Positions 41,101-54,828 of a stretch of DNA of 64,000 nucleotides are shown here, one piece after another. Position 1 is the first letter of the stretch. Each line of letters starts with the position of its first letter. A program made the translations under genes and the position numbers. The notes under the pieces were generated by a model, which saw nothing but the letters and a program-made list of their open reading frames with translations, did not search any database and was not told the origin of the DNA. This DNA is from Chamaea fasciata (taxonomy: Eukaryota; Chordata; Aves; Passeriformes; Sylviidae). The stretch is from positions 55,951,172 to 56,015,171 of the forward strand of contig JARCOQ010000002.1 of NCBI GenBank assembly GCA_029207755.1, in the 5' to 3' direction.

Positions 41101-43781
41101 ATCAGCACACAGATCTGCCTACTCTGCTTACCAAGCATATCATTTACTGCTTTGCAAACAGTAAAAGGCGTGATTAAATTCAGGGTTTATGTGTTTGCCA
41201 ACCTGACTTGAGTTTGTAGTCAATGGAATCAAAATTTCATTAGAACTGGTGTACGCTCAAGAATAAATCATTATCTTTCTCATCTGCAGACTCTTCAGTG
41301 GCTTGCATGTATTGTTTCTGTGTGCAAAGTCTTTCATTTGAATGGGTTCTCAATAATAAATGTTGTATCTAGTTGCTTTCTGGTGACAAGAATACATTGT
41401 TTGACACTGTTTGACAGGGATACATTTTCAAGTTGTTCTTTTCTGCATTACTGTAATGTTTAAGGTCCAGGGTTATCCAGGGAGATGCTACCTTAGGCAT
41501 CTGCTACAGATTGGAAATTGCAAAAGAAATGTCAAGAATCAAAGAAGAGGTGGTGCCTTCTTTAAACAACTGGATGAATTCTCTCATCTCAAGCTCTGGT
41601 TTCTCAAGGTGGGCTTTACCCACTCCAGCATCTGCTGTGGGGCTCAGGCAAGCCAGGAGATTTCTGGGATGTGTCGAGAGCAATTTTAACAGGCAGAACA
41701 TCTAGGGAGGTGTTCAGCCAGTTCAGCTGCTCGTGGACAATGAATGACTAACCAAGGATGTGTTAACTGACAGCACCCTTTGCTGTTGGGACCATGAGTC
41801 GGTAGGGCCTATCACCCTTAGGGAAGTGAAGAAAAATGAAGCAAAAATTTATTGTGAATGGAAGGAGAGTGGACAACAACTTTCGTTTTCATGGCAGTAG
41901 TAGGCAGTATCTTGTGGGAGGTTGTTCAGAGTTCCCAGGAGAGTTGGCTGTGAAAAACCACTTTGGAGCACAATAATAGTCCACCCCAATGGGCAGGACA
42001 GAGCACATGGCATTGATACAGCAGGAGGGGCCAGCCTGGTTGAACAGGGAAATGCCAAGCTCAAATGTCAAAAGGGGATACAGGAAAGGGGGGAGCAGAG
42101 AAAGGCTGTCAGGAAAGAAAAGACACGGTAAGAACACGACAGAGGGAACTCTGGTTGAAACCAGTGTGAAAGGCAAAAAGGAGCAAAAGAGCTTGAATAG
42201 CCATGACTTTCTGGACTTACACATCCTCAAGAGATTCACCCCATACAGAGTTCCTTCTTTACAGTTTATTGTGTCAGCCTTGCACCAGTAACACAGGGAC
42301 AGATGGAATTATTTCAGTGGGAAATAAGATTGTCTTCATGCACACACACAAAAAAGAGCAATTTTGCATAGAAAATTTTCAATTTTGTTCGAAAATGCTT
42401 TGATTTTATGTCAAGTTAATTCAGCAGACAGCAGCCCAGCTGCTGACTTGGAAAGCTCTTTCAGCTGTGTTTCATGGTGGCAAAAAGTCAAATCAACCAA
42501 AGCTTGCTAAGGGGGAAGCTAAAGGCCACTTCATCTCCTTTGATTTCCAATCGGCTCTTCTTCCTCATTTACATGCCCAGCAAGGAAAGCTAAGTTCTTC
42601 ATTCTTCTGCCCTGCTGGATCCTGCTCAGCACATCTCCAACCACAGGGCAGGAGGGAAGGGGAGGCAGCCCCTGCTACAGCTGCCAGAGCTATGTGGACA
42701 AGTCCTGGCTCCTACTACCCTCAAGAAACTGCCAGCTGATTTCACCTGACACCCACTAATAGGAGCCTTCAGATGAGCAGCCAGAAACCTTCCCCGTGAG
42801 GTTGCTTGGATTCTTGACATCTCTTTTGTAATTTCCACCTCTACTTCATATGTTTTGTTGGTCTATATTTTTGGGTGGTTTTTTTTATCCAAAGGTATTC
42901 CTTCTGAGGAACCATCGGTTTTCAAGCTGGAATGACCACAAGTTGTTTCTGCTGAGTCCTTCAGGCCACATTGGTACAGAGAAGAGTTCCAGGGATGAGT
43001 GTGAGGCCAAGCCCACAGGTGGGCTTCAGGCCACCCTGCAGACAGCTCTGCCCTGTGCAGAGCAGGGCTGCAGCAGCAAACAGCAGAGCCACGGCCAGAC
43101 AGCACATAAAGCACAGGAGCCTGTGCTCAAACTTTCATCCTGCCGTTCTTTTATTTAGCAGCACAGCCATACCCTTTGGCACAGACCAGGACCTTGCTTC
43201 AGACCACTCCAAGACACATCTATTGACCAGGGGGAACTCACAGCATCTTCTGAGCCCTTCTTACTCCTTTTGCCACTGGAAGAGGTGATGTCTCTCTCTG
43301 AGCTCTCATCCTCTGGGAGCACAGCAGTAGCCTGTTTTCCCCTACTCTTGACAACTTGTGCAGCCACTCCTGGAAGGCATCTCTGGGGTGACCCCAAGAA
43401 AGCTGGAATTTTCCACTGATTCTGAAAGCTGTACCCATCAGGAATAAACAGGTCTACCTGGACCACTGTGTATTTCAGCTTCAAGATTTAAAGTGGGATT
43501 TTAAAATGTCTCAGAAACCTAATCATCACATGGCTGGCACTTCAAAGGCTAAGGACAATTGTGCCCTACTAGCAGCAGTCCATTTTACCTAGGCAATTAA
43601 TGGTAGTGTTTCTCTGACATCATAATGCTTAAACATATATTAGGGATATGTTTTACCAGACAGCACAAGAATTTTCTTGGAGCCATTCATGCTGCTGATG
43701 TTCCAGGGAAACAAAATGAACAGCTAGTTCAGAAGTGAGAAATTTCATTTGTGAATGTGTATCTAGAGAACATTTAAGAAC
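38126..43781. other. Gene-free stretch between the two microsatellites
   Basis: No supported gene. It includes the longest open frame in the window, 179 codons on the minus strand at 39034-39573, with no recognised domain and no splice or promoter support. It also holds an inverted pair of 29-mers at 41512-41540 and 42809-42837. Confidence 0.65.
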
Positions 43782-43839
43782 ATGTATGTATGTATGTATG
43801 TATGTATGTATGTATGTATGTATGTATGTATGTATGTAT
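43782..43839. repeat. Tetranucleotide microsatellite (ATGT)14.5
   Basis: 58 bp of uninterrupted ATGT repeat. Its minus-strand open frame (repeating Y-I-H-T) is not a gene. Confidence 0.98.
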
Positions 43840-46800
43840 TTCATGATAACCCTACTTCCTAACTTGCATTGATATTTCGAGAATTTCAGCTCCTACGTGA
43901 AAGAGGCATTTTGGAGAAATAACCCACAGATAATGAAGTAGAGCAGAGTGTGGATGTCTGCACCTTTACTAGGAGAAACTAAATGAGTAACAGCTTGACA
44001 CAATTGAACTGATTTCCAGGACTAGAGGGCAGGTGACATATTCTAGCATGTGCTGAGGTTATACCAGATAACAGCATCATTTGAAATTTTACCAGATAAC
44101 CCATTTCCTGCTTCAGATTTTTCATGATGTGTTTCAAATGAAGAGGAAATTCTAGGTAGTGCAGCTGCCTTGCTGTGTTATACCACTCCAGTCTGCCAGT
44201 GGCTGATTTCTAGTGCTGTTTTAGTGCTGTGGATGCTGGCTCAGAGTGTGATAAGCAGCATAGATCCTTGTTAGTGGAGATACCTCCTTTGGCTCTGCAA
44301 CTGAGGCCAAATCAGAAACTGCAGACCTTTCGGTATCTACCCCCTGCTTGCTAAGAAGCAGCTGCTAATGCAATGTGTTCCTTAAAGTTCAATAAATCTG
44401 GTTTCTTTATGGTACATCTCATTTGGGGAACTTGGGTGTTTAGGGCTGAGGAGAAGACTGATAGGAAATAGAAGTCTGCTTTGATCTTAGAGTATTTAGA
44501 TTTTAGACACGAAACAAGAGAAGGAGGAAAGGTCTTTCCAGGGACAGTCACTGGAGAAGCAGGGCTAACATACCCTTAAGCACAAGAGACAGAAGGACAC
44601 TGAGAGGATACAAGTTCTCAGTTGTCTTAATCAGTGCACTAATGCTGGGCAAGAAAAGAGGAAGATGAATAACCCCTACCTCCCTTGGAGGGATGTGTGC
44701 TGTCCTGTCTGTGCTGCAAAGAGGGAAAGCTTTCCAGTGTGTACAAATTAGGGTCAAAAAAACCCTACTTGTCTCATTGACTGACCCACTCGGACAAATT
44801 ATTTCAGCTCCATGTAAAACTTAGCTTTGATCACAATTATTACAGCAAAGATGAAGAATTAACCAAAGAACTCACTAGACTAGACGTTACACAGGCATCA
44901 GAAAGCAGTCTTTGGATATTGGTGGAGGCAGGTATGACTCACAGCAGACACAAACCAAAAAACAAGTCATTATAGCAAAGACTTTCAGTGCCAAATGGAT
45001 GCAGGATTTCTGAATGGTGGCAAAGGGTTTGCTGTGGGACAGCAAGCTAAGCAAGAGGGAGAGTGACAGGGTGTGGAGGAGAGAAGGGCCTTGAGCTGAA
45101 CAGAGGTGGGTGGCAGAGATGCCACAAGGAGCAGGATGTGAACAAGCAGTCAACACAGGGAGCGAAAATGAAGGCAGCAAAAGTCCCTGGCGTGCATTCT
45201 CAAGCCTGCTGGCTGCAGGGTTTCCCCTAAGCAGAGGAGAGACATGTGTTGTCATGCAAGTCCGCCAGGATTAGACTCAAGTGGGGCCTTTCCCCACCAG
45301 ACTGGGGCTGGACTAAGGTCTGTTTGGGTAAAATGTGGCTCTGTTTTATCTCTTCTTAACAGACATCCCAGCATTGCTCATTCTTCCCTACAGTCCTTGT
45401 AGTATGGACACTTCTCATTCCACACAGCAAACCGAAAATTCAGAGGACCGGGTTTGTCTGGGACAGTGAAAGAATTTCAGTGCTCAGCTCTCTGGAAAAT
45501 TAGCAGCTAAACCCTTGAGTTCAGCTTCAAAAATCTCAGCCATGTCAGTCACTGCAGTTGTTCTTCTGTGTTCAGATATTTTTGGCCAAGTGCATTATTT
45601 ATGATCCTAAATAATGTCCCAGTTACTGTTTGCTATGACACTGAGTTAGGACTCACTGGGAATGTTAAGAAGGACCTGCAGATATAAACCCTTTCTTGCA
45701 CAGAAATCAATGCTTGCAAGAATCAGCACAGATAAGTCAAATTGTCAGAAGAGTTAATTTTGGTCAACTGATTGCACAGACATGGAGAGCATCTGAGGCT
45801 GCTTCTCCCACTAATGAGTCTAAAGAACCCACTGAGTATTCTAGTTTTCACGCATAAATTCCAAGAGCTACCGACTCTGCATGGTATTGTGAGGATTATT
45901 AACGTTAAAATGTTTCATTGGTCAATTTAGAAAGCTCTAAATTTCTCCTCTGACCCCTGCAAACCCAGGTGACTTTCGAACTTGCCAGAGCAAACCTCGC
46001 CCTTACTAATGCAATTTATAGGAATGAAACCAGAAAGGTCTGTATTGAATGTTCCTGCTCAGAAAACTTTAAATTACTCAGCTAAAACCACAAGCAGCAT
46101 CAATGTTTGCACCACCAATTATTTTGAAAAGGAAATACATTTCCATTTTCATGAAGCAGAGGAAGATAAAGTGATGTTTTATGAACTTCCTCTTATGTGT
46201 CAAGCTGGCTTGGTTGATTTTTGGATAGCACTTCATCGCTGGGTCTTTTCCAGGAAATGGTAATTTACTTTTGAAACTCATACTCCCCCTCTTCACTAGT
46301 CAGAAAGTACGACCTAGTTTAAGTTACAGCTTGAAAATGTGACCTAGTTTCACAGGTAGCCTGCACCCACTGAACTCAGCATTGTAAAATCGGGGAATCT
46401 TTTCTTCATGCAAAGTGAGTTAGATTGTTGCTTTGAAGCATTGCTCCTTTCAATCTGCCCCTGATAACTTAACAATATTGCCCAATTTAGAAATGTCAGG
46501 ACAAAAGAAAAAATTAGAGGCACTTAATATCTTAGATTTAGCCCCAATGATAAAAAAAGGTCTGAGGGATCTTCTGTGGATCCCTTCAAAGGACGGTTGT
46601 CTGAAAGCCAGTTAAAGACCACTTCACCACTGAACTGGGCAGCCTGTGGTTGAGAAGCTTGAGCACAAAGAGTGACTGGCTCTGCTGACATGGAAACAAC
46701 CTGGGAGAAACGTGGTGTGGTGTGGGAAGGGCACAGATGCCAATTTTTTTCTTCTCACACAAACAATGTGTAATGAGGGAGAAAAAAGTTCCCTTGCTTT

Positions 46801-49800
46801 TCTGGTCTCTCTACTCCATGGCTGAAAATTTCAGCACCTCTAAACATTGAGCAAATACATTGTTTTATAAAGAGCCTGGACTTATTTGTGGCTTGATGTT
46901 AGCGCAGCAGTTGGCCTAATACCTCTGAGGCAGAGAGCACTGGCATGCTTTCTCTTTACATCTCTACCTGGATTAGGAGGAGTTGCTCAGATGAGGGCAG
47001 TTCTAACCATGTCCAAAACAGAGAAATAGGCACCCTTGAAAGCAAAGACAGATGGTAGAGTGGGTCTTCTACCTGGAAATGGTCTGGCAGCTTTTCTAAA
47101 AGCAGTATTTCTCTCAAATGCTGTGATTCTAGCAGAGCACATCACAGCTCTAGCAAAGGCATCAAAACCTTCCTGAGATTGTCCTAACCCCTGACAATCA
47201 TTTGAAGAGATGTCCACGTGGTTTCCCATTATTTTTCCAAAATTTTCACTGTGTTAAATAAGGTTCTGCCTAAAACACTCTAAATACCTAAGAGGAGTGC
47301 TCATTGTCAAATCCAAACAGATGAACAAGAGGAATACTACCAGAGAGAAAAGTTTGTATTGTTTAACCAAGGGAGCACTGCTGTAATTAAAAAGATGGTT
47401 CCTCTACGTTGAAAGCTACACCTGATCACATCCATCATACCAGTGGCTTTGGAGTGATGAGCCAGACATCCAACAAACATCTCACTTCCATAGCAGAAGA
47501 AACACTGAAATATGCAGCACTGAGATTTAGGAGTGATGGAGAATTTGAGCCTTCAGAGGCATGTACTGAGTTAATTTTCCTGTTAAGAAAACTTTATGCC
47601 CTACAAACATGAGTATGGGGGAGCCATAGGGATGATTATGTGTCATCTCCTTTCCACATAAGTAGGAATGAGGCGAAAATGGTGTTGCAAGGGTTACTTG
47701 CATCACCTAAATCTAGGTCACATCATGAAATTCAAAGAAAACTTCTGAGTTTACCAATTCATTTTTAGCAACTACCACATTTCTGAGTACGCAGGAGTTG
47801 ATAATATGAGAAATACCAGTATTTCCTTTAGGCTGGTCTTTTCTCACTTCAGCATCAGTACTGTGATGAACTTTTGGATAAAGGTTATATAATGTGAAAC
47901 GAACACGTAGGAAGGGCTTTGGTCTAGCCCAAACTCGCCTGCCTGTTTGCATGGCTGAAGCAGCATGACACTCCCTGTCACCTTCAGTCCTATTTTATTC
48001 TCTGTGAGAAGACAACCAGCGTGTGCTGGTCTTGATGTTGAACCCAAACTACTGACTCCAAACAAAAGCCCACGATGAAAGACAGTCCATCGGTAACCAT
48101 TGGCCAACATCAACTATAATTACTTTGAGAGGAGGAGCTGGTATTAAACCCATGGTACATTCTTGGTGTTGGTCCTTATTTTAGTGGCTCTTATAGTCTG
48201 TTATTTTTTCCTCCCTCTAATGGCCAAGAGGGAGAGGAGATCCTGCCCTGGCAGCGGGAACTTGCTCCAGCAGACTCTTTGGTAACCGGCCCATTCCCAT
48301 TGTTGATTCAGACTGTCTCATGTTGGGAACAAACCCACATTCGTATACTTTTTCTTTTTCTGTAAGAACTTAAATTACTTTTCATTGAATGTGTCTCCAG
48401 CCCATAACGGTCATACAGGCCATCTGCGCTCCCGGGCATTTGGCTCGCAAGAGGAGCAGTGGATGCTGACTGGAGCCTCCTCTGCTGGCCTACTCTGAGT
48501 TTTGTCAGTATCATCAATACCTGGCAACACAAGTAGAACTGAAAAAAAGCCTCCTTACCACTAAGGCAGAACTTCTTCCTGGGTCTTATTTTACACAATG
48601 CAAGCGCCTTAGATTTGGAAGTGTGAAAATCTCTGGCAAGTCAGGTGTGTCATATTACCTCTCCCTCACTAGATTATAGCCTCAAAACTTGGCATGGAGC
48701 AACTAGAAGCCCTTGTGCCTATTCCTGGCCTGTTTCTGGCTGGGATGCTGACAAAAGATGATTGGTCATTCTGGACATTTGGTGAGCAAAGACATTTACA
48801 CCACCTATTCATTTGTTGTAGATTTTGTCGGAGACATTTGGTATCATCCTTTCAACACAGGCACAAAAATGCCCAAACAAGTTAATAATCTTTATTCATG
48901 ACAGACCTCACAAAAGGTACAAAAAGAAGGTATGCCACCAATGAGCAATTATTCTCAGGGCTGTGTTATCCTCAGTTACACGTGGGCTGTAGATGCTATA
49001 TTTGAAATAGATGTAACAGAAGAAGTATTATTTGCATTGTTGCTTTGTATTAGTATTTACTGCACAGTGGCAAATATTAAATACATATGTAGATCATATA
49101 TTAAAATAGTGACCATCTAGAAAAGGCTTAAAAAGAAACTGTCTCATATAAAACTATTTATGATAATAAATTGTTATTGATGTCAGCATGAAAACATCCA
49201 CTGATTTAAAAGTGGGAAGCTCATCCCTTTCACTCCAGTGCAATATTAACCAGGATTAATAAAACTGAATGAATTGTAACAAGCAATTTATGTATTTTGG
49301 AGGAATTTTTCACATTCAGCAAGTCTCACAGCACAGCTGGGCCAATAGAGTTCTCAATTATCTTTTTTATGCGAGCTGCTTTGTTTCACAATCTCACACA
49401 TCAGCAAAATTCTGCAAGTGTGCAGATGGCATATACCATAGGACAAGAGTGAAATTGAGGAAATTGGTGCAGATATTTTCAAATAAATCATGGAGCATTT
49501 CTACTTGGCTCATATTTTGGGGAAAAAAATGGTTTTTTAAATGTAATTTTAAGCCAAACTGAAAAAAAAAAAATAGCCAGATAACAAAGCATACATAGAA
49601 TGAAGTGCTACAGGAAGCAGAATGCTGGACTGCAGTCCAACACATTTATGAGAGAAAAATAGTAATCATAATATTACTTTTTATATACACAATAAGACTA
49701 ATGAGGTTTAAACAAAATTATCTCTTTTTACATCGTGGCATGATAGGTCTGTTAGATTTCAGAGAAAATGCAGATCCACATAAATAGTAATTCAATTATG

Positions 49801-52800
49801 TATTTACAAGTGACAGGTAAATTTACCTGTAGGTAATAGGTGATAAATTCAACAGCTGCTTTCAGGAAATGTTTACTATTTCCTGAAAGTTTATTATTAA
49901 AAATTCTTTGTGCTACCAGAGTATTCTCTAATTTTTTTATTCTCTATTGACAGTGATAGTTTAAAAAAAAAAAAAAAAAGGCAGGGGCTCAGTCCTGGAC
50001 TTTTGCTGCTCACATGGGTTTATGTTAGCTCTCATGTTTGACCTGCTTGGGGGAGCCCTCTCTGACGAGCCCTGGGCCATGCAGCACATATGCTCAGTTT
50101 CATGTGATAAAAACAAAACTTAGTGGGTTGTAACTCGGTAGGATCTTCTGCTTAAGAGGGAAGCTGGCCTAAGCTGCAAGGCTGTCTGCCACTCAGTGCC
50201 TCGTAACTCCAGCCCTCTTCCAGTTAGCAGGACAGAAATAACTTAACTATCCATTTCCAGAACTGCAGATGTTTCCCCAGAGCAAAGATCTGGAGCCATG
50301 ATGAGTGATAAAACATTACACCAGATGGACCTTGTTTTGTTTTAGATGTGTCACTGCATGTGATCCTGCACTGCAGAACAAGACCAAGACATTTAGTGAC
50401 ACTAACATTGCAAAAAGTTACAGGTCGAGAAGGGAACTGGTCAAACTTCTATCTAACACAGAAAACTTTGTATCTGCGAGATTTTACACAGAAAAAGAGT
50501 AGTCAATGTGCAAATGGTTGCTAACAAAAGCAGTGTCATTAGTTATTAGTTCCCAGAGGGCAGAATAAGCCCGTAGAGGTTACAATATTTGCTGTACATT
50601 GGTTCCCTGGGACACAAGCAGGGTGGAGAGCCCATGCTGGGGTCAGAGCATGCACAGCAGTAAACTGTGGACAAGCAAGGAAGGTCTGCTCCACTCTGCA
50701 CTCATAGCCAACATCTCTGGTGAACTGATTTTATCTATGATGTCCATGGAAAGTTGTGATTGTGCCATCTGGTGTTCTTTTGTGACACAGTGAGGAAAAA
50801 AATTCCAAACACTACATTAACATCCCAATTAACAGTGAAGAGTAGGTTAAAATCCTTCAAATTGGTGGGATATGAAGAGAATTATGTACAAGAGAGTATC
50901 TGAAGTTCCCAAAAAGTTACCTGCCATGTGACCATGTTTCAGTGCCTCCAAAATCCATCACCTGTGGTGGAAGGGATAGGGGGAGGAGATCCTATTTGTA
51001 AATCTTCCCCTTTTAAGGAGCTGGGGTCCCCAAAGCCACCTATCAGGCATCCTTATTCACATCTGATAATACAGACAGGGACTGAGGGAGTTTGGAACGT
51101 ACAGTATGAGAAAGCAGCTATTTCATGAAGATATAGCAGTACCTCGGTAGTCAAAGGAGGATTCTGGCATCCTCTACTAAAAGAACAACCAGGGATTTCT
51201 TGTGCAGTGAATGAATCAAGATCCAGAAGGCTGGGAAAATGAATCTATCATTTTGTGACTTGCAGCATGGAGGGAGCTGAAAGCAATTGGAGTTCCTGCT
51301 TGTCTTCTGTCACAGCCCACCATAAACTGATTGGCATTTGGTGACGTGCAGTCTGCGGAAAAGCAGTGTGGCACAAGAGAGCCGGCAGTAACAGCACATT
51401 GCTCAAGCACCAAACATATGGAAGGAAAATATGCCCTCCCTAAACTTCATAAAATGGATTGTGAACAGACAGCACTAAATCAAAGATACCCAAGCCCTCA
51501 CCTCCACCCCAACACAAGTATTTCCTTGGAAACACAGCTAGAAACCCCAGCATATCTAGACTTAAGGCTAAAAAAAAGCAGAAAAAAAAATATTTAAAGT
51601 TGCCAAGAAGTTTTTGAAATCTGATTCAAACAACCTCAAGCTGACACAGGTTTCTCAGCTTTTCATGACTGAGCTTTGCTTTGGAGCTGGTCACAAATGG
51701 AGATGTTAGGCAAAGGTATGGGATCTACAGGATCAGACCCCGGTAAGCTAAAAAAAAAAAAATAAACAGTTGGCAAAGTCTGCAGGTTGTGAACCCAAAT
51801 ACAGCAACCATTGGACAAGACACCAATACAGAGTGGGAGAAAGAACAAGAAGTTGCCTGTGTATTTGTGCAAGAGCATGTTCTGGTTTAAGTGTGATTTT
51901 TTCCTGATCACCACAGTAAAATGCAACACACACACATCTATATTAAGTTCTGCTGCAGACTAATTTTTTAACAGCAGAATACAAACAGGGTTATTGTCTG
52001 GAGCCCTTCAAAGCTGGTACATCAAATCAAAGCGCAGCACAGACTGTTTAGTCTCGAACCTGCTGGTTCCTTATTCCCCAACTACTTCTGTTACTTTCCA
52101 GCTCAGTCCTTGCAGCGATGGCTAAAAAATCTTTTTGATAAGCAAAATTCTTGTTCTTTTCCATGCAAAGGCACAGCAAAGCTACCTGACAGTGGGCCAA
52201 AAAAGGGGAGAATATACCTAGATCTGACCCAAGGCTGTTGCTACCACCAGGAAAAGGAGCTGTAAGAGTGGGGTGAGCAGAACACACTGGCAGCTGGAAG
52301 GAGCCAGAGAAAAGGAAGTGGGATAGACAGAAAAAGAAACAGCCACTGGCTGGAGTGAGTTTGGGAAGGCGGGGGGAGGAGTACCCAGGTGCCAAAATAT
52401 GCAATCATAACCCCATGTATAAAAATTAACTTAGCAAGAACATGGTAAGAATATACAGATGTTTACACGCACACAAATACCCTGAATCGCAAGTGAACTA
52501 TTTCCAAGTAAGATTTTTTAAACTTCAATTTTCAGAAAATAATCACCCTCTATCCACAGACCAAAATTACTTTTTGAAGATTATAAAGTAAGAGTCACAG
52601 GTACTTTTCTTTGCCGAGAGCACACCCCCTTCTTCTCAAGGTAACTCTCTCCATTAATTGATTAGTCTGCTCTTTTCATTAATTGTGTTCTGATGAAACA
52701 ATCAAATAAATGAAGCAGACACAAAGAAACAGACACTTCTGGAAAAGACTTGGTTTTAGGGAGGTCAGTGGTAGTGCAGGCAGGTTTTATCATCTTGGAA

Positions 52801-54022
52801 TACGTGCCCAGGTTGCCTCATATGACACCACTGAAGCTTTTCAATCTGTGGCTGCTCTGATATAAAAAGCAAAGCCAAACTGTACCTGGACCCCTACATG
52901 AAGCTGCCTGCTTCCTTTCAAATGCGTAAAGGCTAAGAAGGGACCAAGGCCTGAGAGGTAGAATAACGAGATCTCTTAAGTGATTTCTATTTTGTAGAGG
53001 GCAGAGTGAAGGGCTTGGCTTCTAATTGTTACTCTGAGAGTAGCCTATAAAGCCCCATGAGGACACTATCACAACCCTCCCACCTAGTTCATCACACAAC
53101 TGGATGACTTGCAGCCAAAAGAAGCTAAGGAAGAAAAAAACACAAAAACTACCCCAACTCTCAAACCATTTAGGCTTCAAAGTTGTCGCACAAGGGAAAT
53201 TTAAAGCCTCCTATTGTGAAATGTAGATGTTTACAGCCCTCCTATTGAGAACATGCATGCTAAGCTGAGCCTCAGGAGCCCTCTTAGCTTTTGTGGCTTC
53301 GGACGCACAACCAGCCAACAAATCTGTGCTCAGGGGCTCAGCACATGCTACAGCTTCCTGTGACCTTCTCTAGAACACACTCACAGCCCACAGCCACTGT
53401 CATTCAGATGACCTTCAATGCTGGTGGCTTCCCTCATTCATATCATGCCATCTGTGGGCATCTGCTAAGGTCAGCTAAGTCTAACTTTACTTTCAAATCA
53501 CTTGAACCCCCATGTCTAACACCCCAGAAGTTGGCTGAAACCCCCAGATCAGACACAGAATAGACATTTTTCTCCCAGCCTGCCACTGCACATCTTTATA
53601 GCAGAAAAAATTATTGTGACCTGTAGCTCCTGAAAATAAGAAAACCAAGAGCACCAGATTCCTCAGTCATTTCTAGGTTTGAACTGACAACTGTTTGATG
53701 TGAAACATAAATGGGAAGTCTTCATTCTCAGCTGAATTTCCAACACCTGAAGATCTAACCAGACTTGAAAGTCATGTATGTAGATCCAAAGTCAAATCAA
53801 AACTCCATAAAATTCATTGTAATTTTCTCAAAGTAGTTGATTTATGCCTCAGTTTCTTTCATGAGTTATACCATACCCAGCCTGCGCATTCTGAAATCTG
53901 AATAAAATTATCAAAGCTGCACAAGATATATGGGTACACAGGAAAATAAAGAAATCACAAAGTTGCTTTTTTTCTTAGAAATGTATTTTGTAAGAAAACA
54001 ATATTAACATTAAAAAGAAATG
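43840..54022. other. Gene-free stretch 3' of TNFSF11
   Basis: About 10 kb with no supported gene. It contains the paired inverted repeats at 49813-49889, an A-run near 49963-49979 and short open frames only. If the most distal poly(A) signal (54023) is used, TNFSF11 transcription would reach the right edge of this block. Confidence 0.65.
49813..49889. repeat. Two adjacent perfect inverted repeats
   Basis: ACAGGTAAATTTACCTGT (49813-49830) is an 18-bp perfect palindrome. It is followed 28 bp later by a 12-bp perfect stem, CTTTCAGGAAAT (49859-49870) and ATTTCCTGAAAG (49878-49889), with a 7-nt loop. No gene or known repeat was recognised around them. Confidence 0.9.
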
Positions 54023-54822
54023 TTTATTATACAGTATAAAATAATTGCTTGGATTCAACTCAGTTCCTTCAAATAAAAAAAAATTAAAAAGCCTGAGGAT
54101 TTGTATGAAGCCCCAATTCCCACAGATTTGATTCCTACTGCAATAGTGGGCTTTCCCCACATCATCCATAGAGCACAAAAACTTCAAACCTCCCTCACCC
54201 CCTTACCCAACAAGCTGCTGTCCCCTGTCCAGATGTGCTCTAAATATCACCTCCCTGGCCCCTGTATCCACTCTCAGATTCCATCCACCCACCTCTCTTG
54301 GCCAAGCACTATACAAGCAACAACTCACGCTGCAGGAGTCTCCCCAGTTAATCCCTTGCCTAAAACGAACAGTGGCCAGCCACTGACAAATAATGTATAA
54401 ATGGCTGAGTTGTTCTCAGCTGTCTGCCCTCATAAAACCTGCAAGAATATCTCTTAACTCTGCCATTCATTTGCCAAAGCTGGCAGAAGGGTGCAGAGTT
54501 TTAAAAGCTACAGTGGGAGACAAGAACAGGCAATGCAATAAGCTTCACTTTTTCAGGAAACGAAGCTAAAAAAGTTACTGTTCAATTGCAGAATTTAACA
54601 CTGGCAGATTTTGTTGTAGGAAAATATGCCTGCTCAGTAACTATAAATACCCCTAAAACATATCTGGGGCTTACTATGTATTTTTTTTTATTTCATTTTT
54701 ACATAATTCCAGTTTAATTACCCTCCAGGTTTGAAAGGCACCCAGTGACCAGCATTCTGGTGTAATTACTCATGGCATTGGTGTGATTTTGCCTCCCTTA
54801 ATACTGACAATTTTAGAAGAAA

Positions 54823-54828
54823 TTTATT
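54823..54828 (-). terminator. Candidate poly(A) signal AATAAA for TNFSF11
   Basis: A canonical hexamer on the minus strand, 1.04 kb past the stop codon. Two further canonical hexamers follow at 54687 and 54023, so alternative 3' ends are possible. No strong GU-rich downstream element singles one out. Confidence 0.35.

Noticed and set aside
43653..43844. Minus-strand frame with a YIHT repeat.
   Set aside because: This is a translation of the ATGT microsatellite.
1..54000. Bacterial-type features, CRISPR arrays, tRNA or rRNA genes.
   Set aside because: Nothing with the required repeat spacing or conserved RNA motifs was seen. The composition and repeats are vertebrate.
54101..54400. 99-codon plus-strand frame next to the TNFSF11 3' end.
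   Set aside because: No domain or splice context, and it lies antisense to the possible extended 3' UTR.
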